Positions 1 through 9,466 of a DNA stretch of 64,000 bases are shown piece by piece (position 1 is the first letter of the stretch; every line of letters starts with the position of its first letter). The position numbers and the translations under genes were made by a program. The notes under the pieces were generated by a model. The model ran no database searches and was not told the DNA's origin. It saw nothing but the letters and a program-made list of their open reading frames with translations. Source of the stretch: Helicobacter trogontum (GTDB taxonomy: Bacteria > Campylobacterota > Campylobacteria > Campylobacterales > Helicobacteraceae); NCBI RefSeq assembly GCF_000765905.2, contig NZ_JRPL02000001.1:124001-188000 (forward strand), read 5' to 3'.

Positions 1-362
1 CTAAAACTACCACTTGTTTTTGTGCGTAAGTCTTCATAGTCTTTTTGCGGTAGATATGCAGAATGTGCGTCAAGATTACTAAGCATACCTGAAATTGCTT
101 TTTCAATAATCTCATTTGTATCGACATCATTTACATAACTATTCTCAACAAGATTTACTGCTGCCATGAATTTCTGTAATGCCCTATCTCGTTCTGCTTG
201 TGTAAGCTTTTTCTTTTTAGGTGCTTGTGTAGTTGATACATTTTGTGCAACCTCTATCTGCATTTGATTTGCAATATTTTGCGCTTGTAGAATCCCAAAG
301 CCACTTACAAGCAAAGCTGAAGATACAAACCCTGATAAAATATAAAAATTAAGTTTTTTCAT
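1..362 (-). CDS. ctpA: Carboxyl-terminal processing protease (S41), N-terminal part
   Basis: Partial gene: the start codon (complement of 360-362) and about 120 codons lie in the window, and the rest runs off the left edge. The protein opens with MKKLNFYILSGFVSSALLVSG, a signal peptide or membrane anchor, then a short Gln/Lys-rich linker. The segment NLVENSYVNDVDTNEIIEKA followed by GMLSNLDAHSAYL matches the N-terminal region of S41 tail-specific proteases. The PDZ and Ser/Lys catalytic domains are outside the window. Known members process or degrade periplasmic proteins. It lies 32 bases downstream of the rhodanese gene on the same strand and may be co-transcribed with it. The family call is firm; the symbol follows usual practice. 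Confidence 0.82.
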   Translation of the reverse strand, partial: MKKLNFYILSGFVSSALLVSGFGILQAQNIANQMQIEVAQNVSTTQAPKKKKLTQAERDRALQKFMAAVNLVENSYVNDVDTNEIIEKAISGMLSNLDAHSAYLPQKDYEDLRTKTSGSF

Positions 363-394
363 TTCATTAATATCCAAAAATAATTTTTAAAACA

Positions 395-751
395 TTACTG
401 TAAATCTCTTAAACAATCTTTTGCAATACCCACAATCTCAAACTTTTCATAGAATCGAGCAAAGGTATCATCAAAGAAATAGATATTATCACAGCCAAGT
501 CTCACAAGCTTACTCCCCATAGCAGACGCCCTGCCCCCTCTTTTACAATGTATAAGTATTTTTTTATCTGGGTTATCTTGAGCAAGATTGTAAAGTGCAT
601 GGGTTTCTTTAATATTTGGAACCCCTTTAATACGTGCTGCACAAACCTCCTCTTCATCTCGCATATCAACCATAATATAGTCTTCTAGATTTGCTTCCTC
701 AATGTAAACCGCCTTTGCAAGACTTTTATTTCTCTTGCCATATTCTTGCAT
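395..751 (-). CDS. Rhodanese-like domain protein
   Basis: A single-domain rhodanese of 118 residues. The signature HCKRGGRAS gives the active-site Cys at about residue 69 in the usual loop before an Arg, after the hydrophobic strand KILIH. The N-terminal half has the family's strand and acidic segment YIMVDMRDEEEV. Such proteins carry sulfur as a persulfide or act in redox and sulfur-relay reactions; the partner is not visible here. There is no signal peptide, so it should be cytoplasmic. The start is supported by AAGGATA a few bases upstream. It is divergent from metG and precedes the ctpA-like gene. Confidence 0.85.
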   Translation of the reverse strand: MQEYGKRNKSLAKAVYIEEANLEDYIMVDMRDEEEVCAARIKGVPNIKETHALYNLAQDNPDKKILIHCKRGGRASAMGSKLVRLGCDNIYFFDDTFARFYEKFEIVGIAKDCLRDLQ

Positions 752-974
752 GTATATCCTTGAAATTTAGTGAGATAAAAGCTTTATTTTATCGTTTTTT
801 CTTAAATAAATGGAGAGTGTATTCTAAATTTTAATCATTAATTCTATAAAGTCGATACAGACAAATCGCTTAAATCCATTATTAATAACACCTTTACTAA
901 AAATGTATCAACTCCAAAACAATACTAGATACACTAAAACGTTTATGAGATTTCAAAAAAACAACAAAATCAAG

Positions 975-980
975 TATAAT
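975..980 (+). promoter_or_regulatory. Probable -10 element of metG
   Basis: A perfect TATAAT lies 53 bases before the metG start in a non-coding spacer shared with the divergent rhodanese gene. Helicobacter housekeeping promoters typically show a clear -10 and a poorly conserved -35, and no clear -35 is seen here. Confidence 0.5.
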
Positions 981-1033
981 TAAGACTCTTATTTACCAAA
1001 CAACATTATAAAAGATAACACAAAAGGACATAA

Positions 1034-3025
1034 ATGAAGCGATTGCTAACAACACCCATTTATTATGTAAATGATGTACCACATATTGGACATGCTTATA
1101 CAACTATTCTTGCTGATGTTATAAAGAAATACTGGTCTCTTAAAGGTGATGATGTATTTCTCCTCACAGGCACTGATGAACATGGGCAAAAGATAGAAGA
1201 AGCAGCAAAAAAACATGGAATAAAAACAATTGAATATGCAAATTCTATTAGTGAAAAATTCCGCGATACATGGCGTGAATATGATATAGACTATGATAAA
1301 TTTATCCGCACAACCTATTTTGAGCATATCTTGTCTGTGCAAAAAGCCTTTGAGATTATGTATGATAGAGGAGATATCTATAAAGGGGCTTATGAGGGCA
1401 TGTATTGTGTTGGTTGTGAAAGTTTTTTCACACAATCACAAGTTATAGATGGAATCTATTGTCCTGATTGCAGTGGCAAAAAAGAAACTCGACTAGTAAA
1501 AGAGGAAAGTTATTTCTTCGCACTTTCAAAATATCAAGATAAGCTTTTAAAATGGTATAAAGAAAATCCAGATTGCATCATACCCTCACATAAAAAAAAT
1601 GAGGTAATAAAATTTGTAGAGCAAGGTTTGCAAGATCTATCAATTACACGCATAAGCTTTGAATGGGGTATTAAGATTCCATTAAAATTGCGTGATAGCA
1701 AACATATTATTTATGTATGGCTTGATGCGTTGATGAATTATGCAAGTGCGCTTGGTTATGGGTTAGACTACAATAATGCAAAAGAACAATTAAGCTATAA
1801 AATGGAACAAAACCCATGTCTAGAATCTAAAATGGAATACTTCAATAATACAACGCATATTGTAGGCAAAGATATATTGCGATTTCATGCAATATATTGG
1901 CCTGCATTCCTTATGAGCCTAGACTTACCATTGCCAAAACATATTTTCGTGCATGGTTGGTGGACTATCGATGGTGTAAAAATGAGTAAAAGTATTGGCA
2001 ATGTGATTCATCCTCTTGATATTAAAAATGCTTACCCTACTGATATATTCCGCTATTTTTTATTACGCGAAGTGCCATTTGGGCAAGATGGTGATTTTTC
2101 ACAAGTTGCTCTTATTAATCGTAATAATGGAGAATTAAGTAATGATTTGGGTAATCTGCTTAATCGACTTATTGGTATGAGTGAAAAATACTTTCAGTTT
2201 GATTTAACCCAAAGTTATGCGGCAAATGCAAATGTTCCACAAAAAGAAGAGATTTCTCGTATCATTAACCAAAGTCTAGCATACATGGATTCTATGCAAC
2301 CTCATAAGTTTTTAGAATCTGTATGGGAATTATTCTCTTTAGCAAATACTATGATTACACAAGTTTCTCCTTGGGAACTCATGAAACAAGATAAAACTAC
2401 AGAATGTAGGGCATTCTTAAATCTTATTGCAAATCTTATTGCAAAAGCTGCTTTATTACTTTATCCTGTGTTACCTAATACATGTAAAAAAATAAGTGAA
2501 GCATTAAACATCAGTATAGATTCTAAGCATTTTGATATGCTTATTAACAAACATGAATATATACATGATTTTACAATCAAGAAAGTCTGTGCTCTTTTCC
2601 CAAAAATCGAAGAGCCAAGGATGAAAACAATACACCAACCATTTGCAGAAAATAAACCACAAGAGACAACAGATATCGTTGATGATTCATGCATGAATGA
2701 TTCAATTAATATTGAATATTTTCAACAAGTTGTTATTAAGGTTGGGACAATCATTTCTGCAGAAAAACTACCAAAAAGTAAGAAACTTTTAAAATTACAA
2801 GTTGATCTGGGTGAGGAAAAATTGCGTCAAATTATTGCAGGTATCGCTGAATTTTATGATGCAGAAAATCTTGTAGGCACACAAGTATGCGTATTGGCAA
2901 ATCTAGCACCAGCAAAGCTCATGGGAGAAATCAGCCAAGGCATGATTCTAGCATGCAAAGATACAAATGGTTTAAGCCTTTTACGCACAGAACATGCAAG
3001 ATTAAATGGCTCAAGGATTAGTTAA
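1034..3025 (+). CDS. metG: Methionyl-tRNA synthetase
   Basis: Charges tRNA-Met with methionine in the cytoplasm. The class I signatures are clear: HIGHAYT near residue 18 and KMSKSIGN near residue 318. A zinc-knuckle-like insert (CVGCESF and CPDCSG, around residues 125-146) fits the bacterial type. After the anticodon-binding helical domain, the last 100 or so residues form the Trbp111/EMAPII-like tRNA-binding domain (VVIKVGTIISAEKLPKSKKL). The length of 663 residues is normal for the form with this domain. The start has AAAGGA about six bases upstream. The next gene begins within about 30 bases of its stop, so the two are probably co-transcribed. Confidence 0.97.
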   Translation: MKRLLTTPIYYVNDVPHIGHAYTTILADVIKKYWSLKGDDVFLLTGTDEHGQKIEEAAKKHGIKTIEYANSISEKFRDTWREYDIDYDKFIRTTYFEHILSVQKAFEIMYDRGDIYKGAYEGMYCVGCESFFTQSQVIDGIYCPDCSGKKETRLVKEESYFFALSKYQDKLLKWYKENPDCIIPSHKKNEVIKFVEQGLQDLSITRISFEWGIKIPLKLRDSKHIIYVWLDALMNYASALGYGLDYNNAKEQLSYKMEQNPCLESKMEYFNNTTHIVGKDILRFHAIYWPAFLMSLDLPLPKHIFVHGWWTIDGVKMSKSIGNVIHPLDIKNAYPTDIFRYFLLREVPFGQDGDFSQVALINRNNGELSNDLGNLLNRLIGMSEKYFQFDLTQSYAANANVPQKEEISRIINQSLAYMDSMQPHKFLESVWELFSLANTMITQVSPWELMKQDKTTECRAFLNLIANLIAKAALLLYPVLPNTCKKISEALNISIDSKHFDMLINKHEYIHDFTIKKVCALFPKIEEPRMKTIHQPFAENKPQETTDIVDDSCMNDSINIEYFQQVVIKVGTIISAEKLPKSKKLLKLQVDLGEEKLRQIIAGIAEFYDAENLVGTQVCVLANLAPAKLMGEISQGMILACKDTNGLSLLRTEHARLNGSRIS

Positions 3026-3056
3026 GACGTCTTTTTGGAATCATGTAGGAAAAAAA

Positions 3057-3326
3057 ATGAAATATGATAAAGTCAAAATAGAGCAATGGATCAAATCATT
3101 TAAGATAGCCCTTATTGAAAATAATATACAAGAGGCTTTTGCACTCACGCAGAATCTGCCTTTTAACACAGCTATATCCATGGAAGGTGCGGATAAAGAG
3201 ATGATAGAATACCTGGATATAGCAAAAGAGCTTATATCTCAAACTATAGAACTGCTAGAATCTAGTCGTCATGATACACGACAGCAAATAGAAAAAATAC
3301 GACAAGCAAAAAAATTTTTCTCTTAA
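3057..3326 (+). CDS. Small conserved helical protein downstream of metG
   Basis: I do not recognise a function. The protein of 89 residues starts MKYDKVKIEQWIKSF and looks wholly helical, with a basic C-terminus (EKIRQAKKFFS). I chose the ATG at 3057 because AGGA lies six bases upstream. An in-frame ATG at 3006, overlapping metG, has no comparable ribosome binding site. There is no signal peptide or membrane segment. Its position right behind metG suggests co-transcription only. A small helical protein follows metG in H. pylori too, but I have not verified homology. Confidence 0.7.
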   Translation: MKYDKVKIEQWIKSFKIALIENNIQEAFALTQNLPFNTAISMEGADKEMIEYLDIAKELISQTIELLESSRHDTRQQIEKIRQAKKFFS

Positions 3327-3405
3327 GCTAATATTCCCAATTTATTGATTTTATTGTTTCTCTATATTTTTTACTATTCTTAAGCTTTAAATAACAAAAA
3401 AAGTG

Positions 3406-3411
3406 TATAAT
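3406..3411 (+). promoter_or_regulatory. Probable -10 element of the cytochrome c gene
   Basis: TATAAT 33 bases before the start of the cytochrome c gene, followed by an AGAAAGGA ribosome binding site near 3432. Confidence 0.5.
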
Positions 3412-3444
3412 TGGAGGCCAATCAAACTATAGAAAGGATAGATT

Positions 3445-3753
3445 ATGAGAAAGTTGTTACCATTAATGGTTGTTGTAAGTTTGGGTAGTATTGCATTTGC
3501 AGCGAGTGATCCAGCTGCGATCATTGCAAAGCAGTGTAAGACTTGCCATGGTGCGAAAATGGAGAAATCTTATCTTAACAAAACAAAAATTCCAAATACT
3601 CTAAGCAGCAAAGAGATTAAAGAAGATTTGCTTGGGTATAAGGCGGGAACACTTAATCGCTACAAAATGGGTGCTCAAATGAAGGCTCAAGTTGCAAAAC
3701 TTAGTGAAGAAGATATTGAAGCATTAGCAAACTATATCCCTACACTAAAATAA
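3445..3753 (+). CDS. Periplasmic monohaem cytochrome c (c-553 type)
   Basis: A small secreted electron carrier of 102 residues. The signal peptide MRKLLPLMVVVSLGSIAFA is followed by one haem-binding site CKTCHG (Cys31, Cys34, His35). A Met in the segment YKMGAQMKAQ (Met75 or Met79) is the likely sixth ligand. The terminal helix LSEEDIEALANYIPTLK is typical of small class I cytochromes c. In Helicobacter such proteins pass electrons from the cytochrome bc1 complex to the cbb3 oxidase; that role is inferred from the family. It appears to be a single-gene unit with its own promoter. Confidence 0.93.
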   Translation: MRKLLPLMVVVSLGSIAFAASDPAAIIAKQCKTCHGAKMEKSYLNKTKIPNTLSSKEIKEDLLGYKAGTLNRYKMGAQMKAQVAKLSEEDIEALANYIPTLK

Positions 3754-4155
3754 TTTATTTCTTCATACTTTAGTTGCAAATGAAATACCATTTAGCAGAC
3801 TAAGGTTTCTTTAAAATCCTTATAATATCAAAACATGGTATTTCATTGTGCATTAAAGATGCTAACTCTTTAGTTACATTTTCATAAAGAAACTTCTTGA
3901 TTGTTATAGCAGTTACATTCTTTATATAATAAGTTTTAATTAAGATGTTTGGGTGGATTTTTACAATAATTAAAATGAATTATATATAAAATATTACAGG
4001 ATTTAAACCTAATAAAACTTAGCCTTAAGTCTAAATATTATGCAGAAGTCTACTTGCATTATTCTATATAGATTTCAAACTATTTTATAAATTATTGCTT
4101 TTCAATTCAACATAAAATATAGTAAAATTATAAAAACTCTCATAAAGGAAAAAAA
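3754..4155. other. Non-coding spacer between cytochrome c and ddl
   Basis: About 400 AT-rich bases with no convincing gene on either strand. Its main structure is the long inverted repeat annotated at 3779-3847. The short open frame on the minus strand reaching into ddl has no ribosome binding site and looks accidental. Confidence 0.6.
3779..3847. repeat. 13-bp perfect inverted repeat with 43-base loop
   Basis: AATGAAATACCAT at 3779-3791 is exactly complementary to ATGGTATTTCATT at 3835-3847. It lies just downstream of the cytochrome c gene. The loop is too long for a classical intrinsic terminator, but the hairpin could stabilise the transcript end, or it could be a remnant of a mobile element. 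There is no protein-coding content between the arms. Confidence 0.6.
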
Positions 4156-5205
4156 TTGAATCTTAGCGTTATATTTGGTGGTGTAAGTTATGAACATGAG
4201 ATAAGTATTGTAAGTGCTATTACCATGGCACAAAAACTTGGTAAAAATATCAAAATCACACATTTTATTTTTCTTGATTCTAATCATGACTTCTATCTTA
4301 TAGAATCTAGTAATATGAAATCAAAATATTTTAGCACCCTTTCTTACAAACAAGCAAAAAAAATTGAAATTGGTATGGGTGGATTCTATGAGATAGGTTT
4401 TCTGGGTAAGAAAAAATTATTACATACAGGCTTATTGCTTAATCTTATACATGGTGGCGATGGCGAAGATGGTGTGCTTTCTGGCTTATTTGACTTTTAC
4501 AAGATTGCATATATTGGACCACGACTTGAGGCTAGTATGCTAAGCTACAATAAAAAATTAACAAAGTTTTACGCAAAAGAGTGCGGTGTAGAAACCCTCC
4601 CTTACTATGTATTAAGACGAAATGAAGATTGTAAAATTCCTTTTGAGCCACCTTATATCATTAAACCTACATGTCTTGGGAGTTCTATTGGCGTATGTAT
4701 AGTCGAAGATTCTGCAAAGCTTTCTTATGGACTTGATTGTGCATTTGAATTCAGCGATGAGGTTATTATCGAACCTTTTAAGAAAGGGATAAAAGAATAT
4801 AATCTTGCAGGCACAAAAGTAAAAGATGAATTTATATTATCACTTATTGAGGAGCCAATAAAGAAAGATTTACTAGGTTTTGATGATAAATATTTGGATT
4901 TTTCTAGGACAGAAGAGGTTAAAAGTGCAGAAATTACAGAATCTTTGACAAACAAATTACATGAAGAATTTAAGAAGATTTATAATACAATCTTTGAAGG
5001 TGCGCTTATACGATGTGATTTTTTTGTATCTGAAGATAAGATTTATTTAAATGAGATTAATCCAGTGCCTGGTAGCATGGCAAATTATCTTTTTCCTGAT
5101 TTTGAATCTGTTTTAGAAAAAATTGCTACTTCATTACCAAGAAAACATACAATCAAGATAAATTACCAATATATCAATCAGATACAACATGCAAAGGGTA
5201 AATAA
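4156..5205 (+). CDS. ddl: D-alanine--D-alanine ligase
   Basis: ATP-grasp enzyme that joins two D-alanines for peptidoglycan precursors in the cytoplasm. The N-terminus has VIFGGVSYEHEISI, typical of Ddl. The central ATP-binding loop is IKPTCLGSSIGV, and the metal and product-site motif NEINPVPGSMANYLFP is near the C-terminus. The length of 349 residues is usual. The start is a TTG with AAAGGAA six bases upstream; no better ATG keeps the conserved first strand. No other cell-wall gene is adjacent; murF, often near ddl in Helicobacter, is not here. Confidence 0.95.
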   Translation: MNLSVIFGGVSYEHEISIVSAITMAQKLGKNIKITHFIFLDSNHDFYLIESSNMKSKYFSTLSYKQAKKIEIGMGGFYEIGFLGKKKLLHTGLLLNLIHGGDGEDGVLSGLFDFYKIAYIGPRLEASMLSYNKKLTKFYAKECGVETLPYYVLRRNEDCKIPFEPPYIIKPTCLGSSIGVCIVEDSAKLSYGLDCAFEFSDEVIIEPFKKGIKEYNLAGTKVKDEFILSLIEEPIKKDLLGFDDKYLDFSRTEEVKSAEITESLTNKLHEEFKKIYNTIFEGALIRCDFFVSEDKIYLNEINPVPGSMANYLFPDFESVLEKIATSLPRKHTIKINYQYINQIQHAKGK

Positions 5206-5206
5206 G

Positions 5207-5276
5207 CCAAGATTATAAAGTTTTAACCTCATCTTTTAGATTTTCTAAGCTTATAAAGGTTGATTAAAAATCTTGG
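5207..5276 (+). terminator. Imperfect long hairpin after ddl, possible terminator
   Basis: CCAAGATT immediately after the ddl stop pairs with AATCTTGG at 5269-5276, with further inner pairing of AACCT (5225-5229) with AGGTT (5257-5261). A pyrimidine-rich but not poly-T segment follows. It may end ddl transcription, but it is not a classical intrinsic terminator. Confidence 0.35.
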
Positions 5277-5800
5277 GGTTGTCTTTCTTATCCATAAATT
5301 ACACATGAACAACTATTAAAAAATATCTTAAGTTTTTAAGTATCAAGCAAACTAGTATATTTTCTTAAATTAGCTTTACATATTCATTGTTATTTGACTT
5401 AAAATAAAATATAGGCTTAATTTGCTGTATTTTTATATTCATTCATTTCTATTATCTAATTCTTTTTATTATTCCATATCTATATTTGCATAAGCTATCC
5501 TAACTTATTGTTATATTAAGTTTTTCATATTAATCTTATCAATTCTTAATTCAAAAGAGAGTAAATTGTGGGTTGCAATATTAATTTATTAATTCAAAAT
5601 ATCAATATACTATTTATATAAAATTTTTGCATTTAGTTATCAAAACCCATATACATAGGAACACGGAGTTATTTTGTGTTGTTAATATCTCTTTAAGTCA
5701 TGTTATTTAGGTGATTAAGGGAATGAAATTATATTATAATATAAAATACGTTTAATATATTAAAATATTTATATACAATAATCTAAAAGAGTATTTAATT
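5277..5800. other. Long AT-rich spacer before the PBP2 operon
   Basis: About 520 bases, extremely rich in A and T, with stops in every frame. I see no RNA gene, repeat or recognisable gene remnant. The promoter of the following operon must lie near its right end. Confidence 0.55.
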
Positions 5801-6277
5801 ATGACTTATAAGCAAACAAAAATAAAACATATATTGTTTATTATTTTAGGTATCATGGCTTTTTTGATCTATGTTTTATTGAGCGATATTTATCCTATAT
5901 TACCACCACTGATGGGGGTATTATTCCTTGTATTTCACAAACACTACAATGATGAAAAATTTTATATACCAACAATTCTTCTTGCCTGTTTATTTTTTTA
6001 TGAACTTGATAAAAGCCTACTTGTTGGAATTATCCCTTGTGTGTTTTTTATCGTGCGTTTCTTTATCGCAGATCAGTTGGAATCTATTATGGTTATAAAT
6101 GCAACTTTTATCCTTATATACATCTGTTCTTTATATCTACTTTATTTTGCAGGTTTGCTACTATGTAATATTTTATTTCAAACTCCCATGCTTTCAGCAT
6201 CGACAATCTATATTTATTATCTTGCAATAGATTATATCCTTGCATTGTTATACTACTACCTTATTATTAAAGAGTGA
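5801..6277 (+). CDS. Small integral membrane protein upstream of PBP2 (MreD-like position)
   Basis: A very hydrophobic protein of 158 residues with about five predicted membrane segments (for example HILFIILGIMAFLIYVLL and LLVGIIPCVFFIVRFFI). Its stop overlaps the start of the PBP2 gene by four bases, so the two are translationally coupled. Size, topology and position upstream of mrdA fit MreD-like rod-shape proteins, but I see no diagnostic motif, so the MreD link is an inference from context. It would sit in the inner membrane and may help the elongation machinery. Confidence 0.7.
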   Translation: MTYKQTKIKHILFIILGIMAFLIYVLLSDIYPILPPLMGVLFLVFHKHYNDEKFYIPTILLACLFFYELDKSLLVGIIPCVFFIVRFFIADQLESIMVINATFILIYICSLYLLYFAGLLLCNILFQTPMLSASTIYIYYLAIDYILALLYYYLIIKE

Positions 6278-8067
6278 TAATGAAAAATATACCACAAAGT
6301 TTTCGAATTCTATATACTATTTTTGGTGTTGTCTTTGCTATTATCATTGTAAAACTTTATATACTTGCAGTTGCAAGACATGAATACTACAATAAACTTT
6401 CAGTAGCAAACACAATTAAAACAGAAATTCTTATACCAACTAGAGGACAGATGCTTGATAGGAATGACGAACCACTAGCAATAAATGAGCTAGGTTTTAC
6501 CCTTTCATTACGCAATCGTCTAAGCAAAGAAGAATTAGAAAGCAATATTAATTTTATTGCTGCTCATATTATCGATGTAGATGCAGAAGAATTATTAAAA
6601 ACTTATCAAAAATTCAATAGCATTTATCGTCGCACACCTGTTACGCTTATAGACTTTGTTTCATATGCACAAATGCAGATTATATATCCTGCTATGATAC
6701 AAGAAAAAAATATTATTATAACTCCAACAACAAAAAGATATTATCCAAACAATTCGTCAGCTGCACACGTTATAGGTTATATTGGTGCGAGTGATGTGCG
6801 TGATAGAGAAAATGATCGCGTTTCACGATATACAAAAATTATTGGTAAACAAGGTATCGAAAAGCAATACAATGAATTTTTGCAAGGACAACTTGGTGAA
6901 AAAATCATACAAGTAAATAACCTCAACCAGCAATTACGTTTAATCGAAGAAACACCTGCAACAAGCAATAATGATATGAAATTAAGCCTTGATATGCGTT
7001 TGCAAGAAAAACTTGATTCTGTGTTTAGTGAGCACAACGGTGCGGGCATTATTATGAACGCACACAATGGTGAGATACTTGCAGCTGGGAGTTATCCAGA
7101 ATATAATATTAATGATTTTGTTGGCGGAATCTCCCATAAAAAATATAAGGCTTTACTAGAAAATCCCCACAAACCACTCATTAATAAGCTTATTAGTGGT
7201 CAATATCCACCTGGTTCTGTCATTAAAATGGGAATGGCTCTAGCTTTCTTAGAATTTACAGATACCACAGAAAAAACAATTATTTCTACACCACCATATA
7301 TTGAAGTCAACAAACATAAATTCCGCGATTGGAAGGCTGGTGGGCATGGCAGTGCTGATATGTATAAGGCAATTAGAGAAAGTGTTGATGTGTATTTTTA
7401 CAAACTTGCACAAATTGCTGGTATAAATAATATTGCTCTTATAATGAATAAAATGGGTTTTGGACAAAAAACAGGTGTTGATTTGCCTTATGAAAACTCT
7501 GGAATATTTCCAACACCAGAATGGAAAATGAGAAACTACTCACAGCAATGGTATGTAGGTGACACCATTGTTACTTCTATAGGGCAGGGGTCCTTTCTCT
7601 CTACGCCTATGCAAGTTGCACGTTATACAGCTCTCATTGCAAGTGGTAAGCTTGTAACACCACATTTTGCCAAAGAATTAGGTGGCAAACCAATAATTAT
7701 GCCTACAAAGGACGTATTAACAAGATTTGAACACTCTAAGCTACCTGCTTTACGACTTAGTATGCATCAAGTATGTTCAGAGCCCTCTGGTACTGCTTAT
7801 CGCGTAACACAAGGAGCAAAAGTAAGTCTTGCTTGTAAAACAGGGACAGCACAGGTTGTAGGTATTTCACAAGATGCAATACGTAGGAAAAAAGAAGCTG
7901 ATATGGAGTATTGGCATAGATCACAAAGTTGGATTACCGCTTTTTTACCTTATGAGAATCCAAAATATGTAATTACAATTTTAATTGAGCATGGCGGTAG
8001 TGGAGGGCGTGGAGGTCCTTTACTTGTGCAACTTGCAAATGCCCTGCGTGAGCTTGGGTATGTGTAA
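6274..8067 (+). CDS. mrdA: Penicillin-binding protein 2, elongation transpeptidase
   Basis: Class B penicillin-binding protein that cross-links peptidoglycan during cell elongation. It has one N-terminal membrane anchor (residues about 11-31), then the dimerisation domain with PTRGQMLDRN. The transpeptidase motifs are in order: SVIK in YPPGSVIKMG (active Ser), SVD in ESVDVYFYKLA, and KTG in CKTGTAQVVG. The C-terminus HGGSGGRGGP is also typical. The 597 residues are normal for PBP2. The ATG overlaps the previous gene, and a second ATG two codons on (6280) is an alternative. PBP2 works with RodA, which is not in the window. Confidence 0.95.
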   Translation: MIMKNIPQSFRILYTIFGVVFAIIIVKLYILAVARHEYYNKLSVANTIKTEILIPTRGQMLDRNDEPLAINELGFTLSLRNRLSKEELESNINFIAAHIIDVDAEELLKTYQKFNSIYRRTPVTLIDFVSYAQMQIIYPAMIQEKNIIITPTTKRYYPNNSSAAHVIGYIGASDVRDRENDRVSRYTKIIGKQGIEKQYNEFLQGQLGEKIIQVNNLNQQLRLIEETPATSNNDMKLSLDMRLQEKLDSVFSEHNGAGIIMNAHNGEILAAGSYPEYNINDFVGGISHKKYKALLENPHKPLINKLISGQYPPGSVIKMGMALAFLEFTDTTEKTIISTPPYIEVNKHKFRDWKAGGHGSADMYKAIRESVDVYFYKLAQIAGINNIALIMNKMGFGQKTGVDLPYENSGIFPTPEWKMRNYSQQWYVGDTIVTSIGQGSFLSTPMQVARYTALIASGKLVTPHFAKELGGKPIIMPTKDVLTRFEHSKLPALRLSMHQVCSEPSGTAYRVTQGAKVSLACKTGTAQVVGISQDAIRRKKEADMEYWHRSQSWITAFLPYENPKYVITILIEHGGSGGRGGPLLVQLANALRELGYV

Positions 8068-8249
8068 TTCTGATATCTATTCTTTGACTTATGTGCTTAA
8101 AAAACTATAATCTATAATTGACTTTTCAACATTCTTTAGATGTTCAAATTCTAGTCTATGATTATCATCCAAAACTAAATAAAACATGTAATAACATAAA
8201 ATCTCTGTATACTATGTAAGTGTTTGTTATGGTATTCATCAAAACACCT

Positions 8250-9423
8250 CTATTTTCTACGCAAAAAACGCATACAATTTCTAGGAAACTCAGAAATATT
8301 ACGAATTCCTTGAATAATTTTTTTGTGCCTAAAACAATAATGAAGAAAATCTGATGAGATATTCTGATATTTTGCACTAGCTCGTTTAAATTCTAAATGT
8401 GTTCTTAGCCAATACCCATCACCGCACCTTTTTGCCTGGATAGCCCCCTGCGAAATAATATGGTTAAAAAATATAGTAATCTTTGTAATATAAAACTCAT
8501 ATGGATTAAAACCATTGAGAAATATAGGTTCTCTTAACATTTCCTCAAAAGCATAAGAATCATTATCAATTCTTTTTATTTCTTCTATTAAATCTTTAAA
8601 AGTTGGAAAATCGTGTGCGTTGATAAAGGCTTTTGGATTTATTTCATAATCAATGAGTGAGTGAGAAATATAAGGAATTCTCATATCAAAGATATCATTA
8701 CCCCCCCCCCCCCAGATTGTCTATATTTTGATCTTTAAAATCCATACATATATCTTTCTTATTATTTGCTACATTTTTATGGTTTCTAAGGCTTGTATCT
8801 CCCCAGTAAATTGGCACACAACCAGCTAAAAATGCATCAAATAACTTTTCTGTGAGATAGCCAGGATAGCTTGAGTTTTCAAAACAAAGATTAAATTTAT
8901 AAGACTTTAACCATTCTATTTTATTATCAATATTCCCGCCAATATTGTTTTTCCATCTACCACCAGAATCCACTTTTTTGTAATTGCTTAAGGCTTCAAA
9001 AAAATCATCGCGTTTGTTTGTTAATCCTTTATTACTTACCACAAAACTGCAAAATTTTTCCTTTTTATCCAGTAAACTTATCCTATTATCCATTTCTTTT
9101 TGTCGGATTCTATCATAAAAACCCCAAAACATATAAGGTAATCTTAAATGTCTATCCTCAAATTCAATATAATCAAAATCTATACTATAATCTGCTACAT
9201 TATAATCTGGGCGAATATTCTCTGCAGTATAAAAAATACGCACACAATCATATTTTAAATGCTCATATCCACAAGGTCCATAAAGAATGAAATCAGGCTT
9301 ATCACTATATATTACATCATATTTCTTTTGTAGTATCTGAATAAGAGAATTATTGTAAAAATTTTCTTCGCAATCTTTATTCCACCAGTCAAGAACTCGC
9401 ATTTTTACTTGCTGTTTTTGCAT
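8250..9423 (-). pseudogene. GT10 alpha-1,3/4-fucosyltransferase, phase-variable, frame broken here
   Basis: Transfers fucose from GDP-fucose to N-acetylglucosamine in LPS O-antigen, making Lewis-type structures (family knowledge). The GT10 core is clear: FCSFVVSN, VDSGGRWKNNIGG and FNLCFENSSYPGYLTEKL, with PIYWGDTSL. The frame breaks at a run of 13 G (coding strand) after DQNIDNL and stops at once at TAA. With 12 or 15 G it continues through NDIFDMRIPYISHS and NPKAFINAHDF to a stop at 8250. The N-terminal piece alone lacks the end of the catalytic domain and the basic tail. I chose the ATG at 9423 (MQKQQVK) because AAGGAAAT precedes it; an ATG at 9444 lacks this. It is best read as a functional gene in the OFF phase. 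Confidence 0.85.
8701..8713. repeat. Homopolymer of 13 C (13 G on the coding strand): phase-variation tract
   Basis: A pure run of 13 C in AT-rich DNA, inside the fucosyltransferase reading frame. Such tracts change length by slipped-strand mispairing. By direct translation, 13 G gives immediate termination, 11 G also runs into an early stop, and 12 G restores the full frame. Confidence 0.95.
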
Positions 9424-9466
9424 ATATTTCCTTAAACCTAACATATCAATAAAGCTTCAGATTATA

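Noticed and set aside
4102-4287. Minus-strand open frame of 61 codons over the start of ddl
   Set aside because: No ribosome binding site, overlaps a certain gene, and Lys/Ile-rich content typical of AT-rich shadow frames.
8250-8684. Separate gene for the C-terminal piece of the fucosyltransferase
   Set aside because: Its ATG is an internal codon of the joined enzyme and the piece lacks the catalytic core; a phase-variable single gene explains it.
9018-9290. Plus-strand open frame antisense to the fucosyltransferase
   Set aside because: Shadow of the coding strand with Tyr/His-rich composition and no ribosome binding site.
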